Assembly (NCBI GenBank): GCA_038749025.1
Contig: JBCDIL010000010.1
Span: forward strand, 60,870-124,869
Direction: 5' to 3'
Source: JBCAXA01 sp038749025
GTDB lineage: Bacteria; Pseudomonadota; Gammaproteobacteria; Steroidobacterales; Woeseiaceae
Length of the DNA stretch: 64,000 nt
Within the stretch, counting starts at the first letter, position 1, and every line of letters starts with the position of its first letter. Below, piece after piece: positions 18,344 through 27,296 of the stretch. The notes under the pieces are model-generated. The model was not told where the DNA came from, searched no databases, and worked only from the letters and a program-made list of their open reading frames with translations. The position numbers and the translations under genes are program-made.

Positions 18344-18885
18344 CGGGGATAGCAGCTATAGCCGTTAGTGGTTGTACGGCCACAATCACAACAGCAGACA
18401 CCATATCCGACCGATGGGTCTTGCAGCTCGCCAACACGGCCGATGGCGATATCACCGACGGCTCGATGGACGAACTCATTGACACCATTCGCGCCGGCTG
18501 CCAAATACGCATCGCCTGGGGCGCGCGCCGCGCTGCGGACCCGAGCCGCACCATCGAGCACAGCGCCGCACCGTTGTGGATTTCGATACGCAGCGGCGAA
18601 TCCGTCACTGCGCAGATCGGTGGCTTCTCCGCCAACTTAAGCGTGCTCGGCGAAGACCCGGCCGACCACCCGCGTTACGAACGCTTCGGCGGCACCGAGC
18701 ATCTCACCGAATGGCGCGCCGATATCGGCACGGACGGCTCGTTCAACGCCGTGTGGTTCCGCGCCGGCACCGGCGAGTTCATCGAACGGATACCGCAGCG
18801 CCACCCGATGCGCTGGTACGCCGATTGCGACGTAACCGATGCACCGCCGTTGTACCCTAGCGAGTCTGCAACTCGCGTTCCGTAA
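18277..18885 (+). CDS. lipoprotein of unknown function
   Basis: 202 residues with a lipoprotein signal: basic n-region (RTRTRR), hydrophobic VALAGIAAIAVSGC and Cys at residue 33. The mature part contains ISDRWVLQLANTADGDITDG and a pair of Trp-rich strands. It begins inside the GNAT gene (67-base overlap), and no later start keeps the signal peptide. No family is recognised. A serine hydrolase lipoprotein follows 14 bases downstream. Confidence 0.75.
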   Translation: MATLGNDRTRTRRTGQAGIVALAGIAAIAVSGCTATITTADTISDRWVLQLANTADGDITDGSMDELIDTIRAGCQIRIAWGARRAADPSRTIEHSAAPLWISIRSGESVTAQIGGFSANLSVLGEDPADHPRYERFGGTEHLTEWRADIGTDGSFNAVWFRAGTGEFIERIPQRHPMRWYADCDVTDAPPLYPSESATRVP

Positions 18886-18899
18886 GCGTAGGACCAACG

Positions 18900-20039
18900 A
18901 TGCGACCACTAGTGGCGATGGGCCTCACAGCCCTGCTGGTAACGAGCGGCTGTGCGACCGCACCGACTTACATACCACCGGATGATGACGTCGATGCCCG
19001 CATCGAAGCGTTAATGGCCGAGTACAACGCCGCCAGTGTCGGCGTTGGCATTATCCGTGGCGGCAAGTTGGTCTGGACGGGCTACTACGGCGAGGAATCG
19101 CGCGGCGTACCGGTAACGGCCATTTCGATGTTCAATACGGCATCGACCAACAAATCGATTACCGCCGAGCTAGCGCTGCGCTTAGCCTCCGAAGGCTTAA
19201 TCGATCTCGACGAGCCGGTCGCGCCTTACTACGAACACCCGGATGTTAAAGACGACCCACGCTACGCCAAGCTCACGCCACGACTACTGCTCTCTCACCA
19301 AGCTGGCTTTTTGAACTGGGCGCACGTCTACGACGACGGCAAGCTCGCGTTCATCGATGAACCGGGCAACGGCAACTACAACTACGCCGGTATCGGCGTA
19401 CGCATCTTCGCCCGCTTCGTTGAAGCCAAACTCGGCAAACCGTTCCCGCAACTGGTTAAAGAGTACGTCTTCGACCCAATCGGCATGACCCGCGCGACCA
19501 ACGCACACAACGTGGTCGACCGACTCGATAACGTTGTCATGCCCGTTAACCCTAATGGCGAGTTCTTAAAGGTACGCGCACTCTGGGAAGGTTACTGGAG
19601 CGCCGCCGACGACTTGTTCATCTCCGTCGAAGACCACGCCAAGTTCTTGATCGCAACCATGAACAACGACGGCGTTAACAAAGCGATGGCCAAAGAACGG
19701 CTAACGCTGCAAACGGACATCACCGACCACACCATCTGGGGCTGCGGCCCCGACTATGTCGACCCTTGCCCAGAACCGTATGGCCACAGCATCGGCTGGT
19801 ACCTCTTCGGCTACGGCGACCGCCTCGTCGTGCACCACGGCGGCAACGACCAAAGCGAAGGTGCCATCGGCTACTACGAACCGGCCACCGGCAACGGCGG
19901 CGTCATTTTCGTGAACACCACCCGCGGCGTAGAGCTTTGGCCGCTGATCGCCGATGTCGTCGATCCGGAACAACCGATGCAAGACGTCTTCCATGATGTG
20001 ATCCGCCGGTATATAACCAACGCAGGGGACAACAACTAG
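18900..20039 (+). CDS. lipoprotein beta-lactamase-fold serine hydrolase
   Basis: 379 residues with a type II signal peptide (LTALLVTSGC, Cys 19). The SxxK motif is STNK (about residue 83), the tyrosine motif region is NYNYAGIG (about 160), and the third motif is HHGGND (about 314). It is the third member of this fold in the window and the only one predicted to be lipid-anchored. The hydrolytic target is unknown; relatives cleave D-amino acid peptides, esters or lactams. Confidence 0.87.
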   Translation: MRPLVAMGLTALLVTSGCATAPTYIPPDDDVDARIEALMAEYNAASVGVGIIRGGKLVWTGYYGEESRGVPVTAISMFNTASTNKSITAELALRLASEGLIDLDEPVAPYYEHPDVKDDPRYAKLTPRLLLSHQAGFLNWAHVYDDGKLAFIDEPGNGNYNYAGIGVRIFARFVEAKLGKPFPQLVKEYVFDPIGMTRATNAHNVVDRLDNVVMPVNPNGEFLKVRALWEGYWSAADDLFISVEDHAKFLIATMNNDGVNKAMAKERLTLQTDITDHTIWGCGPDYVDPCPEPYGHSIGWYLFGYGDRLVVHHGGNDQSEGAIGYYEPATGNGGVIFVNTTRGVELWPLIADVVDPEQPMQDVFHDVIRRYITNAGDNN

Positions 20040-20060
20040 CCCAACAGCGAAGGACGCGCT

Positions 20061-20372
20061 TTGGTCAGAATCCACGTTGGAAAAAACCGGGCCGGCGACC
20101 AACTCATCGCCACCCTCGACCCCATTCGCAAGGGTCTCGCGATTTACGACTACGACTACTTCGAAGAGATCGAAGCGAGAATCGTTTCATTGTCCATGGC
20201 TGATCGGAAGAGCCGAAACTTCACGCGGTTGTTTTTAGGCTACGCCACTGAGCTTGAGGTGACGAAGAGTGGCGATGCTGAGTTGCCGGATGAGTTAGTG
20301 GAGGCGGCGAGGGTTACTGATACCCGTGCGATCGAGAGTTTGGATAGGCATTTGTTTTGGCCTTCAAGATAG
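20061..20372 (+). CDS. small protein of unknown function
   Basis: 103 residues starting at TTG (ribosome-binding GAAGGA 8 bases before). Sequence is acidic and helical (YDYDYFEEIEARIVSLSMADRKSRNFTRLFLGYATELEV). No ATG start is available. The HEPN gene starts 13 bases later, so the two may be one unit. Function unknown. Confidence 0.55.
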   Translation: MVRIHVGKNRAGDQLIATLDPIRKGLAIYDYDYFEEIEARIVSLSMADRKSRNFTRLFLGYATELEVTKSGDAELPDELVEAARVTDTRAIESLDRHLFWPSR

Positions 20373-20385
20373 ATCGAGAATTTCT

Positions 20386-21186
20386 GTGAAAATCACTAAT
20401 CCGCAAGACTTCATCACTTTGGGAGGCGTTATGCGTTATCTGGTTGGTGCACAGGCAGATACCCCAATATTTGGCAAGCATTTCCTAAATGACAATTTGG
20501 TGTGGCTTCGCGACAGTCTAACCATTCTCGGATTCGAAGTAAGTCGCAACCTATACGATCGGAAACTACTTGATTACGAAAGAGCATTTGGGAAGAGAAA
20601 GGCAGCAATCGATTCTGGCGACGATGATGGAACGCTGGGTACGGAATCTGCACGGTCTTTATCGAGGGCCGTTGTCGAATTTGAACACACAGTATTTGCG
20701 GAAGCTAAGACACGAGTTATAGCGTCACCCGTACCGCGGAGATTTTCGATAGATCACTTACTAAATTCTCCAGGTGCGATACTTGGTAAAGATGTCTTCG
20801 ACGATCTTTCAGACTTAGCACGCTCTGATCTGAACGATGCTTGTCGTTGCCTGGTATTTGAGTGTCCAACTGCCGCTGCGTTTCATATTCTTAGATGCGT
20901 TGAAGAGTGCTTACGATGCATGTACAGAGCTTACTTCCCGAGAGGAAATCAATCGAGGGCATGGGGAACTTTGAGTGAAGAACTAAGACGTAAGCGTCGA
21001 CGCCCGAAGCCGGACGAAATCTTACTCGCTCACCTAGATCACCTGAGAACTCGATTTCGAAATCCAACCGACCATCCTGAAAAAGTGTTTGAGATTGAGG
21101 AAGTTGAGGACTTGGTGCATCTTTCGGTGGATATCATTAATCGTTGTATTCGAGACTCGCAGGTCACGAAGCGTCGCCTCAAGTGA
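20386..21186 (+). CDS. HEPN-domain protein, possible RNase/defence effector
   Basis: 266 residues from GTG 20386. The C-terminal half has a helical HEPN-like domain: PTAAAFHILRCVEECLRCMY, then RFRNPTDHPEKVFEIEEVEDLVHLSVDIIN. RNPTDH is an exact R-x4-H HEPN ribonuclease motif. HEPN proteins act as RNA-cleaving toxins or abortive-infection effectors, or as regulators. Codon use and base composition are more AT-rich than the genes upstream, which marks the beginning of the accessory region. A stub of a NYN-nuclease gene and a DUF2971 gene follow. Confidence 0.75.
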   Translation: MKITNPQDFITLGGVMRYLVGAQADTPIFGKHFLNDNLVWLRDSLTILGFEVSRNLYDRKLLDYERAFGKRKAAIDSGDDDGTLGTESARSLSRAVVEFEHTVFAEAKTRVIASPVPRRFSIDHLLNSPGAILGKDVFDDLSDLARSDLNDACRCLVFECPTAAAFHILRCVEECLRCMYRAYFPRGNQSRAWGTLSEELRRKRRRPKPDEILLAHLDHLRTRFRNPTDHPEKVFEIEEVEDLVHLSVDIINRCIRDSQVTKRRLK

Positions 21187-21248
21187 AGAGGTAACAGCTA
21201 TGTTCTTTGGTGATTTCAAATTGAATCTCTATTTTTTACAAAGAGTTA

Positions 21249-21304
21249 TGGAATACAAAACGTTAATCTTGGTAGATGGAGAAAATCTCGTTACGATGGC
21301 GTAG
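21249..21304 (+). pseudogene. 5' stub of a NYN-domain (PIN-like) nuclease gene
   Basis: An 18-codon frame beginning MEYKTLILVDGENL and ending at TAG. The LILVDGENL strand is the typical opening of NYN-domain nucleases, in which the Asp is the first metal ligand. The rest of the domain is absent and no continuation is found in other frames. A longer in-frame ATG exists at 21200. It appears to be what remains of a deleted or replaced gene between the HEPN and DUF2971 genes. Confidence 0.45.
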
Positions 21305-21423
21305 TTCACATAAAAAGTCGATGCAGCACTGACCTAGCCCTATCGTGAACTTTGCCATGAGGAATCCTACGCCTGCGTCAAGCGTAGATGAGATTCAGAG
21401 TTAACTGTCGTTAACATAGAACT

Positions 21424-22293
21424 GTGTTCCCCGTACCACCTATCGTCGCCAATCTTTGCACGCTGCCTTATCATCAGCGACGGGTTGCTATTAGCCGAGC
21501 TATCCGTCCTCAACAGAGCAGGTGGCTTTACAAGTTTCGTGGCCTGGATCCAGACTCAGAAACTTCTGTAGTTCGTTTTAGAACCATTGTTCTAGAAAAC
21601 CGACTTTGGCTGAGTTCACCTTTGGCGTTCAATGATCCATTCGATATGGCGACCACCTTCAGAGTAGAAGGCACCGGAAAGGAAAAAAGACATAGATATC
21701 TAGCTCTCCTCAAGGATGGAGGGATGACGTTCAAGGAACGCGAAAAGCTTGCCGGCAAGCTGGTGCGTAAGACGGACGACGAGATCGTCAGCAGGCTACA
21801 AAAGATCCATACGAATCAGTTGTCTGAGACAGGAGTTTGCTCATTCGCCGGCGACCCGCGTAGCATTTTGATGTGGAGCCACTACGCGGCAAGTCACACC
21901 GGGATCTGCATTCAGTTTGAGCGCGCTAGGCACTACGATCTATTCGCAGGAGCGCTCCCCGTGGAGTACAGCCAAGACTATCCCGGCGTTAACTGGATTA
22001 AGTATGTCGAAAGTGACTTCATAAATGTTTTGCTGCGCAAGTACATCGGCTGGGAGTACGAGAAGGAGCATCGTTTGATTGATGTCACAGGCGCCAACAG
22101 AAGTTTTGAATTTCGGCCGGAGGCGTTGACGGCTGTATTACTCGGCTGCCAAGCAAGTCGAAGTGTTAAAAGTCTAGTAAGGGAAACGCTAAGAGAGCGT
22201 GCTAGTGCAGAGATGCCTGCTGTTAAGGTCTATCAAGTCGTAAAGGCACAGAAAAAATATTCGCTAGTTATCCATTCTGCCCAGGAAAGCTAA
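21424..22293 (+). CDS. DUF2971 domain protein
   Basis: 289 residues with a GTG start. DUF2971 is shown by WLYKFRGL, the LWLSSPLAFNDPFDM stretch, SILMWSHYAASHTGICIQFE near residue 149, and KYIGWEYEKEHRLI. The fold and role of the family are not well established, but members are common in mobile islands. Its stop codon overlaps the 3' end of a decayed minus-strand gene. Confidence 0.85.
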   Translation: MFPVPPIVANLCTLPYHQRRVAISRAIRPQQSRWLYKFRGLDPDSETSVVRFRTIVLENRLWLSSPLAFNDPFDMATTFRVEGTGKEKRHRYLALLKDGGMTFKEREKLAGKLVRKTDDEIVSRLQKIHTNQLSETGVCSFAGDPRSILMWSHYAASHTGICIQFERARHYDLFAGALPVEYSQDYPGVNWIKYVESDFINVLLRKYIGWEYEKEHRLIDVTGANRSFEFRPEALTAVLLGCQASRSVKSLVRETLRERASAEMPAVKVYQVVKAQKKYSLVIHSAQES

Positions 22294-22748
22294 CGAGTTT
22301 TTGAAGGCGACAACGGACACGGCCGAGCCTTTAGCAAGGTCCAGAACATGCTTTTGTCAATCGCAGCGGTACCTCGACGATACCAAGCGCTCGCGCCACG
22401 TAATGCTCTGATATCGATAGGTACTAAAATTTCAGCCCGCACCATCGAGTCGTGACTCTCATTAAGGATAGTTAGAACCTGCCGGGAGGTCTCCAGAATT
22501 TTTCTAAACCCGAAATCGGGTAAAGAGGTATTTTTTCGGACCGACTCTCGAGGCTAATTTACTCGGAAACGTAGCGCGCTCGATCTCTTTTCGAAACAGA
22601 ATGTATCTTCTTGCGCGGGCAAAAACTCCCTCGAACTTATCCAATATCGCAATGATGTGGCCTGCAGCCATTCCGGCCGTTACTTCCTTGGCGATAGGGG
22701 TTCCCTCTGACAGATTAGTAACCGAAGCTACGTAGCGTAAGTGGTGTC
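22290..22748 (-). pseudogene. decayed minus-strand gene of unknown family
   Basis: Two consecutive minus-strand frames read as one protein interrupted by a frameshift near 22505. Codons 22748 to 22504 give ...TNLSEGTPIAKEVTAGMAAGHIIAILDKFEGVFARARRYILFRK..., and the adjoining frame down to TAG 22290 gives ...FRKILETSRQVLTILNESHDSMVRAEILVPIDIRALRGASAWYRRG.... The upstream part lacks a start codon before ATG 22671. It lies opposite in direction to every other gene between 20 and 50 kb. Confidence 0.45.
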
Positions 22749-22781
22749 GTCAAGATTTAACGAAATGCCGTATTTTGAGCA

Positions 22782-22880
22782 ACCTAACAAGACACTGCAG
22801 CTGACACTTGATGCTGTTGTCGTCTCAGTTATCGCCGAGCCCGCGCCAGCCTCAATTGCAACTAAGCTAGGGTTTTACGG
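22782..22880 (+). repeat. attC site 1 (decayed R' box)
   Basis: Opens ACCTAACAAG with CTGCAGCTGACACTTGA following. The right arm TGCAACTAAGCTAGGG aligns position by position with the right arm of attC 3. The R' box reads GTTTTAC instead of GCGTTAG, so it is probably no longer recombinogenic. Confidence 0.7.
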
Positions 22881-22898
22881 ATCTAAAAGAGATGCATC

Positions 22899-23465
22899 AT
22901 GGATAAAACCAAGAATTTGTATCGCGCGCTTAGCGACTCAACGGCTACCGAACAGTGGCTAGAGAGCGATCTCCTACAGACTCGTGTTCTATTCGACGAT
23001 CAGCAACCCTTCGGGAGTTGGGAAATGGCTGTTGCATTCTTTCACGGCGCGGATTCGCTACGGGAGCAACTTCAGGAGCAACATCAGGGATACGATCTTT
23101 TTCGACGTGAGTATCCGATGATGTTCCTCTATCGGCACGCGCTCGAGCTGTTCCTTAAGCACGCGCTGCAACAGCCAGCTCACGGACACAGTCTAGCTAA
23201 TCTTCTGAACCTCTTCGTTGTGGAGGTACAGGAGAGGTATGACGAGGATATTTCACGCAGTTGGTTTGTAACTGAGATTAGGGAACTCTCAGAGATCGAT
23301 CCTATTGGGCAAAGTTTCAGGTACTCGTCTCAGCGTGACGGAAAACCGGCTCTCACAAGCGCATTTTTCCTCGATCTTGAGGACCTCGGCAAAAGGATGT
23401 TCGCGCTTTACAGTGTATCCCTGCATATGGGTCTCGCTGGCGGTGCCTTCACTCGCAGCGAATAG
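22899..23465 (+). CDS. cassette protein of unknown function, HEPN-like
   Basis: 188 residues, ATG start 19 bases after attC 1. It is all-helical by composition, with YRHALELFLKHAL and a central HSLANLLNLF stretch that resemble HEPN-like proteins, and a C-terminal DPIGQSFRYSSQRDG. No clear R-x4-6-H motif is present. First gene of the cassette array. Function is not assigned. Confidence 0.7.
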   Translation: MDKTKNLYRALSDSTATEQWLESDLLQTRVLFDDQQPFGSWEMAVAFFHGADSLREQLQEQHQGYDLFRREYPMMFLYRHALELFLKHALQQPAHGHSLANLLNLFVVEVQERYDEDISRSWFVTEIRELSEIDPIGQSFRYSSQRDGKPALTSAFFLDLEDLGKRMFALYSVSLHMGLAGGAFTRSE

Positions 23466-23489
23466 AGCACAATTCTTGCGCAACTGACA

Positions 23490-23508
23490 TAGGCCGCTAG
23501 ACGGCCTA
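23490..23508. other. inverted repeat, possible terminator
   Basis: TAGGCCG-CTAGA-CGGCCTA is a perfect 7-bp stem with a 5-base loop, 25 bases after the preceding gene. No T-run follows on either strand, so a rho-independent terminator is not certain. Confidence 0.35.
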
Positions 23509-23701
23509 CCGGTGAAGCGTCTCCCGTTTACATTTTTCGTATTAAGTTTGTCATGATGATTGGTTGTGAAGTGCCGAGACTACTCGGGTGGACTTCCCCA
23601 TTTTGACTGACACATCTTTGCCTCAAAAAGCGCTTGCACTGCCGCAAATCGGTTCGGCCTCAGTTTTTGGTATTGTGCACAAAATTCATAAGGTTAATTG
23701 A

Positions 23702-26026
23702 ATGTTCGGATTCGCCAAGAAACTGACGTCCATTTATTCACGCCGACTCGTGATCATCGTTGCCACCGTCGTCCTCGGTGCCTGCGGAGCCGACTCGGAG
23801 GGGCAGGAAACCGCAGTCGAGCCGGTGGATTTAGTTGACACGCAACCACTAAGAAAAGTTGAAGGTGAATGGCAGGGCTTGCTGAGTTGCTCGGGCCGAG
23901 ATTTTCCGACGCGCATCACTGTTAAAGGCCTAGATGATGATCAACTCGAAGTCCGCTGGACGTTAACGCCCGCACTCGGTCGCAAAAACTATATCTCGCC
24001 TGACGGTCGAACAGAGATTACGGACCGCGTCTTGATCGGTGACTACGAACCGATCACCGGGCGGGCCGACGTTGAAGAGCAAGTTGAAAGCCGGCCACTC
24101 CGTCTTGATTTGCTGTTCGGCGAAGAGTTCGTGCTACTGAGCTACCAACGCTGCGACTTTGGCTTGTTGCAGCGTCCGCCTCCCGAAACGCTAACCGACT
24201 TACAGAGTGAGCTATTAGCCATTCAGGAACAAGTGGTTATTCGCACGGAGGACCAGCAAGGCGAATGCCCCGATGAATTACAACAATGGATTCAGGCCGG
24301 GCTAGACCTACCGCTGGACCAGTCAGGCCGCGGCGATATGAGCGCGCTGTGGACGGATGCCGTGACGCAGCCGATTTTTGGTGAACCCGTCGCAGATTTG
24401 CGTGCCGAGCGACGCCGGGAGATACGTCGCGCGCTCTCGGCTCGCTGCATGATTCGTCGGGACCGCCGGCAGAACGCTGTCGTTAGAGCCTTGCTGTCGA
24501 TAACGGACTACCGCCTATTCCGGGACGGGCGTTTTATCGCGCTGGCAGGTCCCGTCGCAAAGGAGTGGCTAGAGAACCGCGCCCAGCCGTTGTTGCTGTC
24601 GGAGCCGTTACCGGATTTGTCGTATGCCGCCGGTGAGGCGTTGGAACTTGTGCCGAAGAAGCACAACTTCGAACGGCTGTTGGCAGACGCTTCGACTTAC
24701 GATCCAAAGGCTTATGCGCAGCAGATTGTGGCTGTGAACAAGGTGATGATCGCGCGTCGCGAGGAGCAGAGTTACCTCAGCAACATGCGTGGCGCCGATT
24801 TCTTTCGCATGCAAGAGCTTTGGCAAGCTGCCTTGAGACGCGAAGATATTCGCGACGAACCGGCAAACGCACTCGTTGCTGAAGTCTTGGTCGATAAAGC
24901 GGTTGAGTTCAGCCGCGAAGCCGAGGCGCGTAGAGACGCTGTGAGGATGGCCCGCTGGGTATCCGGCGTTGAATCGAGGCTCATCTGTAGCGAGGCCTTG
25001 CAAGACCTTTGCGCCGAGGCGACCGAGCCGTTTAAGGACCGACTGGATGAGCTGTCGGATGAGTTCGCCGATACGGAGCGGCCGGCGTTTGAGACTTTGA
25101 GCGATCAAGCACCAAGCCTTGAAAACCTGGCGGCACTCGTGAAGGCCAACAAGACACTCGTGGGTCGGTACGGCCGTGTTCTGGAATACGGCGACTTCCG
25201 TGACTTAGTGGAAGACTACGAAGAACTGCGCTTCGATTGGCAGAAAGAGCAGGAAGACGCCCTTGCGGAGCAGCTAGCCAACGCGCGAACCACGTCTGCT
25301 TTGGCAGCACTAGATGAACGCTATTTCCGACCGGGCGATTTAAGCGGTCGCACGGAACGTCACCTCAAGAGGCTGGGTAACGTGTATGACGGGCAACTGG
25401 CCGGAACGCGTCCGTTTGTAGGCACCGGCTCCGATGCCTACCTCAATGCGCTCTACAACCGTGAATTCAATTCGTTGGCCAGTATGGACGCCGAGCTGTT
25501 GGCGGGCGTGGCACCGGCGCTTAGGTTCCTGTCACAGCAAGTGAGTTCCATGGCGGAGTTATTCGGTACGGCAGGGCGACCCCTGCAGAGTGCGGCGCGT
25601 GAGTTAAATAACCCGAGTGCGGTGACGGCTGTGGCGTTGCGGTACTTGGTGGACTACGAGGATGAGTACGGCTCTTGTCTGGGTGCTGACGCCGTGACCG
25701 TCACGTTTACGGAGCGTGTGGATACGGTTACCCGCACGGCGAATGGCATCGAGGTGAGTCGTATTGAGGGCGTTCCCATGTCCAGCACGTTCCGTATTAA
25801 GCGCGAGCATGCGGACTTATTCCAGGACGTGTTCAGTCGGCCTGCTGCATCGTCAGGCGCGGATGGCGTTATTGAAGCGCTGTTCGGACTGGAGGGCGTG
25901 TCTCAATTGACGAATGCGGTTAGCGAGCTGATGGATGAACACCGCTGCGACTCGGAAGAGGTGCAAGGGTTCGAAGAGGGAATGCTGGCTTATTACGCGA
26001 ATCGCAAACGCCAATGGGGGCGTTAG
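23702..26026 (+). CDS. large lipoprotein of unknown function
   Basis: 774 residues with lipoprotein signal IIVATVVLGAC (Cys 28). A short N-terminal beta-rich section (GEWQGLLSCSGRDFPTR...) is followed by a long helical, Glu/Arg/Leu-rich body, with coiled-coil character around residues 340-540. Five or so Cys are scattered. GC content is that of the core genes rather than of the cassettes around it, which suggests separate origin. No family is recognised. It sits between attC 1 and attC 2 and is far longer than a usual cassette gene. Confidence 0.85.
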   Translation: MFGFAKKLTSIYSRRLVIIVATVVLGACGADSEGQETAVEPVDLVDTQPLRKVEGEWQGLLSCSGRDFPTRITVKGLDDDQLEVRWTLTPALGRKNYISPDGRTEITDRVLIGDYEPITGRADVEEQVESRPLRLDLLFGEEFVLLSYQRCDFGLLQRPPPETLTDLQSELLAIQEQVVIRTEDQQGECPDELQQWIQAGLDLPLDQSGRGDMSALWTDAVTQPIFGEPVADLRAERRREIRRALSARCMIRRDRRQNAVVRALLSITDYRLFRDGRFIALAGPVAKEWLENRAQPLLLSEPLPDLSYAAGEALELVPKKHNFERLLADASTYDPKAYAQQIVAVNKVMIARREEQSYLSNMRGADFFRMQELWQAALRREDIRDEPANALVAEVLVDKAVEFSREAEARRDAVRMARWVSGVESRLICSEALQDLCAEATEPFKDRLDELSDEFADTERPAFETLSDQAPSLENLAALVKANKTLVGRYGRVLEYGDFRDLVEDYEELRFDWQKEQEDALAEQLANARTTSALAALDERYFRPGDLSGRTERHLKRLGNVYDGQLAGTRPFVGTGSDAYLNALYNREFNSLASMDAELLAGVAPALRFLSQQVSSMAELFGTAGRPLQSAARELNNPSAVTAVALRYLVDYEDEYGSCLGADAVTVTFTERVDTVTRTANGIEVSRIEGVPMSSTFRIKREHADLFQDVFSRPAASSGADGVIEALFGLEGVSQLTNAVSELMDEHRCDSEEVQGFEEGMLAYYANRKRQWGR

Positions 26027-26112
26027 GAAAGATCCGATGCGAGGTAAAAATATGTGTTACGTCGTAATTTGCGAACTAACTCGCTGTTAGGTGGCGAGTT
26101 GAAGGAACGGAT

Positions 26113-26493
26113 ATGGATGACCGAGAGCTTCTTTGGCGCCAGTACGAACTGAATGTGGACCTGTATAAGCACTACTTAAAGCTGTCGATTGAGTTCAACA
26201 TCTTCTATTACGCAATAACCGGAGCAATCCTTTCGTACTATCTGAATAACTTTGGCGAGGGTCTACTAAAGTTTGCGCTTCTGCTCCCAGCTATGATGGG
26301 AATCACGTTCGCGGTTTTCTTCGTTTACGCAGCTAAACTAATGAGAGTTTCGAGGCATGAGGTTTTTGAGATTCGAGATTCTCTTGGCCTAAGCGCCTCT
26401 CCTGATCTCGGCGTGTTGTCGCTGCTTCTCTATATTTTCGCCGGGTTACTGGCAGTCGTTGGCACTAGCATTGGCTGGCTAGCTTTTTTCTAG
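26113..26493 (+). CDS. small membrane protein
   Basis: 126 residues, about three transmembrane helices (27-44, 50-75, 97-126) after a polar N-terminus (DDRELLWRQYELNVDLYKHYLKL). Good ribosome-binding site (GAAGGAACGG). The gene ends 26 bases before attC 2, so it is the nearest cassette gene to that site. No family recognised. Confidence 0.75.
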   Translation: MDDRELLWRQYELNVDLYKHYLKLSIEFNIFYYAITGAILSYYLNNFGEGLLKFALLLPAMMGITFAVFFVYAAKLMRVSRHEVFEIRDSLGLSASPDLGVLSLLLYIFAGLLAVVGTSIGWLAFF

Positions 26494-26518
26494 GGCCTCG
26501 CCTGATTCGAAATATGCC

Positions 26519-26617
26519 ACCTAACAATACACTGCAGCTGACACTTGACCCTGCCGCAGCTACGGCTATCGCCTCCGCGGCGCCAGCCTCAAGCGCAGCT
26601 GTACTTGGGCATTAAAC
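26519..26617 (+). repeat. attC site 2
   Basis: 99 bases from ACCTAAC to GCATTAAAC. The body GCAGCTGACACTTGACCC and right arm AAGCGCAGCTGTACTTGGGC align with attC 1 and attC 3, including the unpaired central part, so the three are recent copies of one site. The R' box is one base off (GCATTAA). Confidence 0.85.
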
Positions 26618-26627
26618 GGCAGACCGA

Positions 26628-27134
26628 ATGCTCCCGCTAGACGATAACCGATGGGCGAACTATCGCACGGGATACAATTTCTTATCCTTCGATATTCAGG
26701 AGTTTCTTCTCCGTCTGGTCCGCGCCACAGCAAATGGTCGCGACTGGGACGTATTGTGGGATGAGCTTCATCATCAAGGCGACGTAGGGGAGTTAGCTTA
26801 CGCAACCATTCCTTACCTCGTCGCCTACGCCGAAAAAGCGCAAACAATCGAGTGGCATGCATTTGGTTTTCCGGCAGTCGTCGAGATCGCCCGCCTTACG
26901 ATTCGTAAGAATCCTTCTGTGCCGATGGAGCTAGAGCCTGATTACAGTGAGTCCTTCAAAAAATTGGCTGATATTGCACTTCGTCGGGGTGAAAGCGCCT
27001 GGGGCGAGCACTGTTTCGAGCCCATAATGTCTTGCCTGGCGTTAGCCTACAATCGCCCAAAGCATGCAGAGCTATACTTAGACGCGACAGAAAGTGAGAT
27101 CACTGATTTCTTCAAGTATCGCGATAAAAATTAG
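26628..27134 (+). CDS. cassette protein of unknown function
   Basis: 168 residues starting 11 bases after attC 2. Helical and acidic, with WDVLWDELHHQGDVGELAYATIPYLVAYAEK and a YNRPKHAELYLDATESEITDFF tail. The repeat-like helices resemble proteins of the HEAT type found beside toxins, but I would not assign a function. Single-gene cassette bounded by attC 2 and attC 3. Confidence 0.75.
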   Translation: MLPLDDNRWANYRTGYNFLSFDIQEFLLRLVRATANGRDWDVLWDELHHQGDVGELAYATIPYLVAYAEKAQTIEWHAFGFPAVVEIARLTIRKNPSVPMELEPDYSESFKKLADIALRRGESAWGEHCFEPIMSCLALAYNRPKHAELYLDATESEITDFFKYRDKN

Positions 27135-27183
27135 CGAAGGACGTAGTTCTACACGAGTGAGGATTCGACGTAATCGCAAGGCC

Positions 27184-27282
27184 GTTTAACAAGACGTTGC
27201 AGCTGACACTTGACGCTGCCGCAGCTACAGCTGCCGCCTTCACAGCGCCAGCCTCACGCGCAGCTAAACTCGGGCGTTAGGC
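27184..27282 (+). repeat. attC site 3
   Basis: 99 bases from GTTTAAC to GCGTTAGGC. Has the cleanest right end of the array (CTCGGGCGTTAGGC) and shares the GCAGCTGACACTTGACGC body with sites 1, 2 and 8. Confidence 0.9.
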
Positions 27283-27296
27283 AGCGCAGCATACGC

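Noticed and set aside
22741..22962. Plus-strand frame of 73 codons over attC 1
   Set aside because: It translates through the attC palindrome and the antisense of the minus-strand pseudogene; composition is that of the attC site, not of a protein.
27210..27296. N-terminal extension of the cassette gene at 27297
   Set aside because: The 29 extra codons lie inside attC 3, which should be a recombination site between cassettes, so the first start after the site was used.
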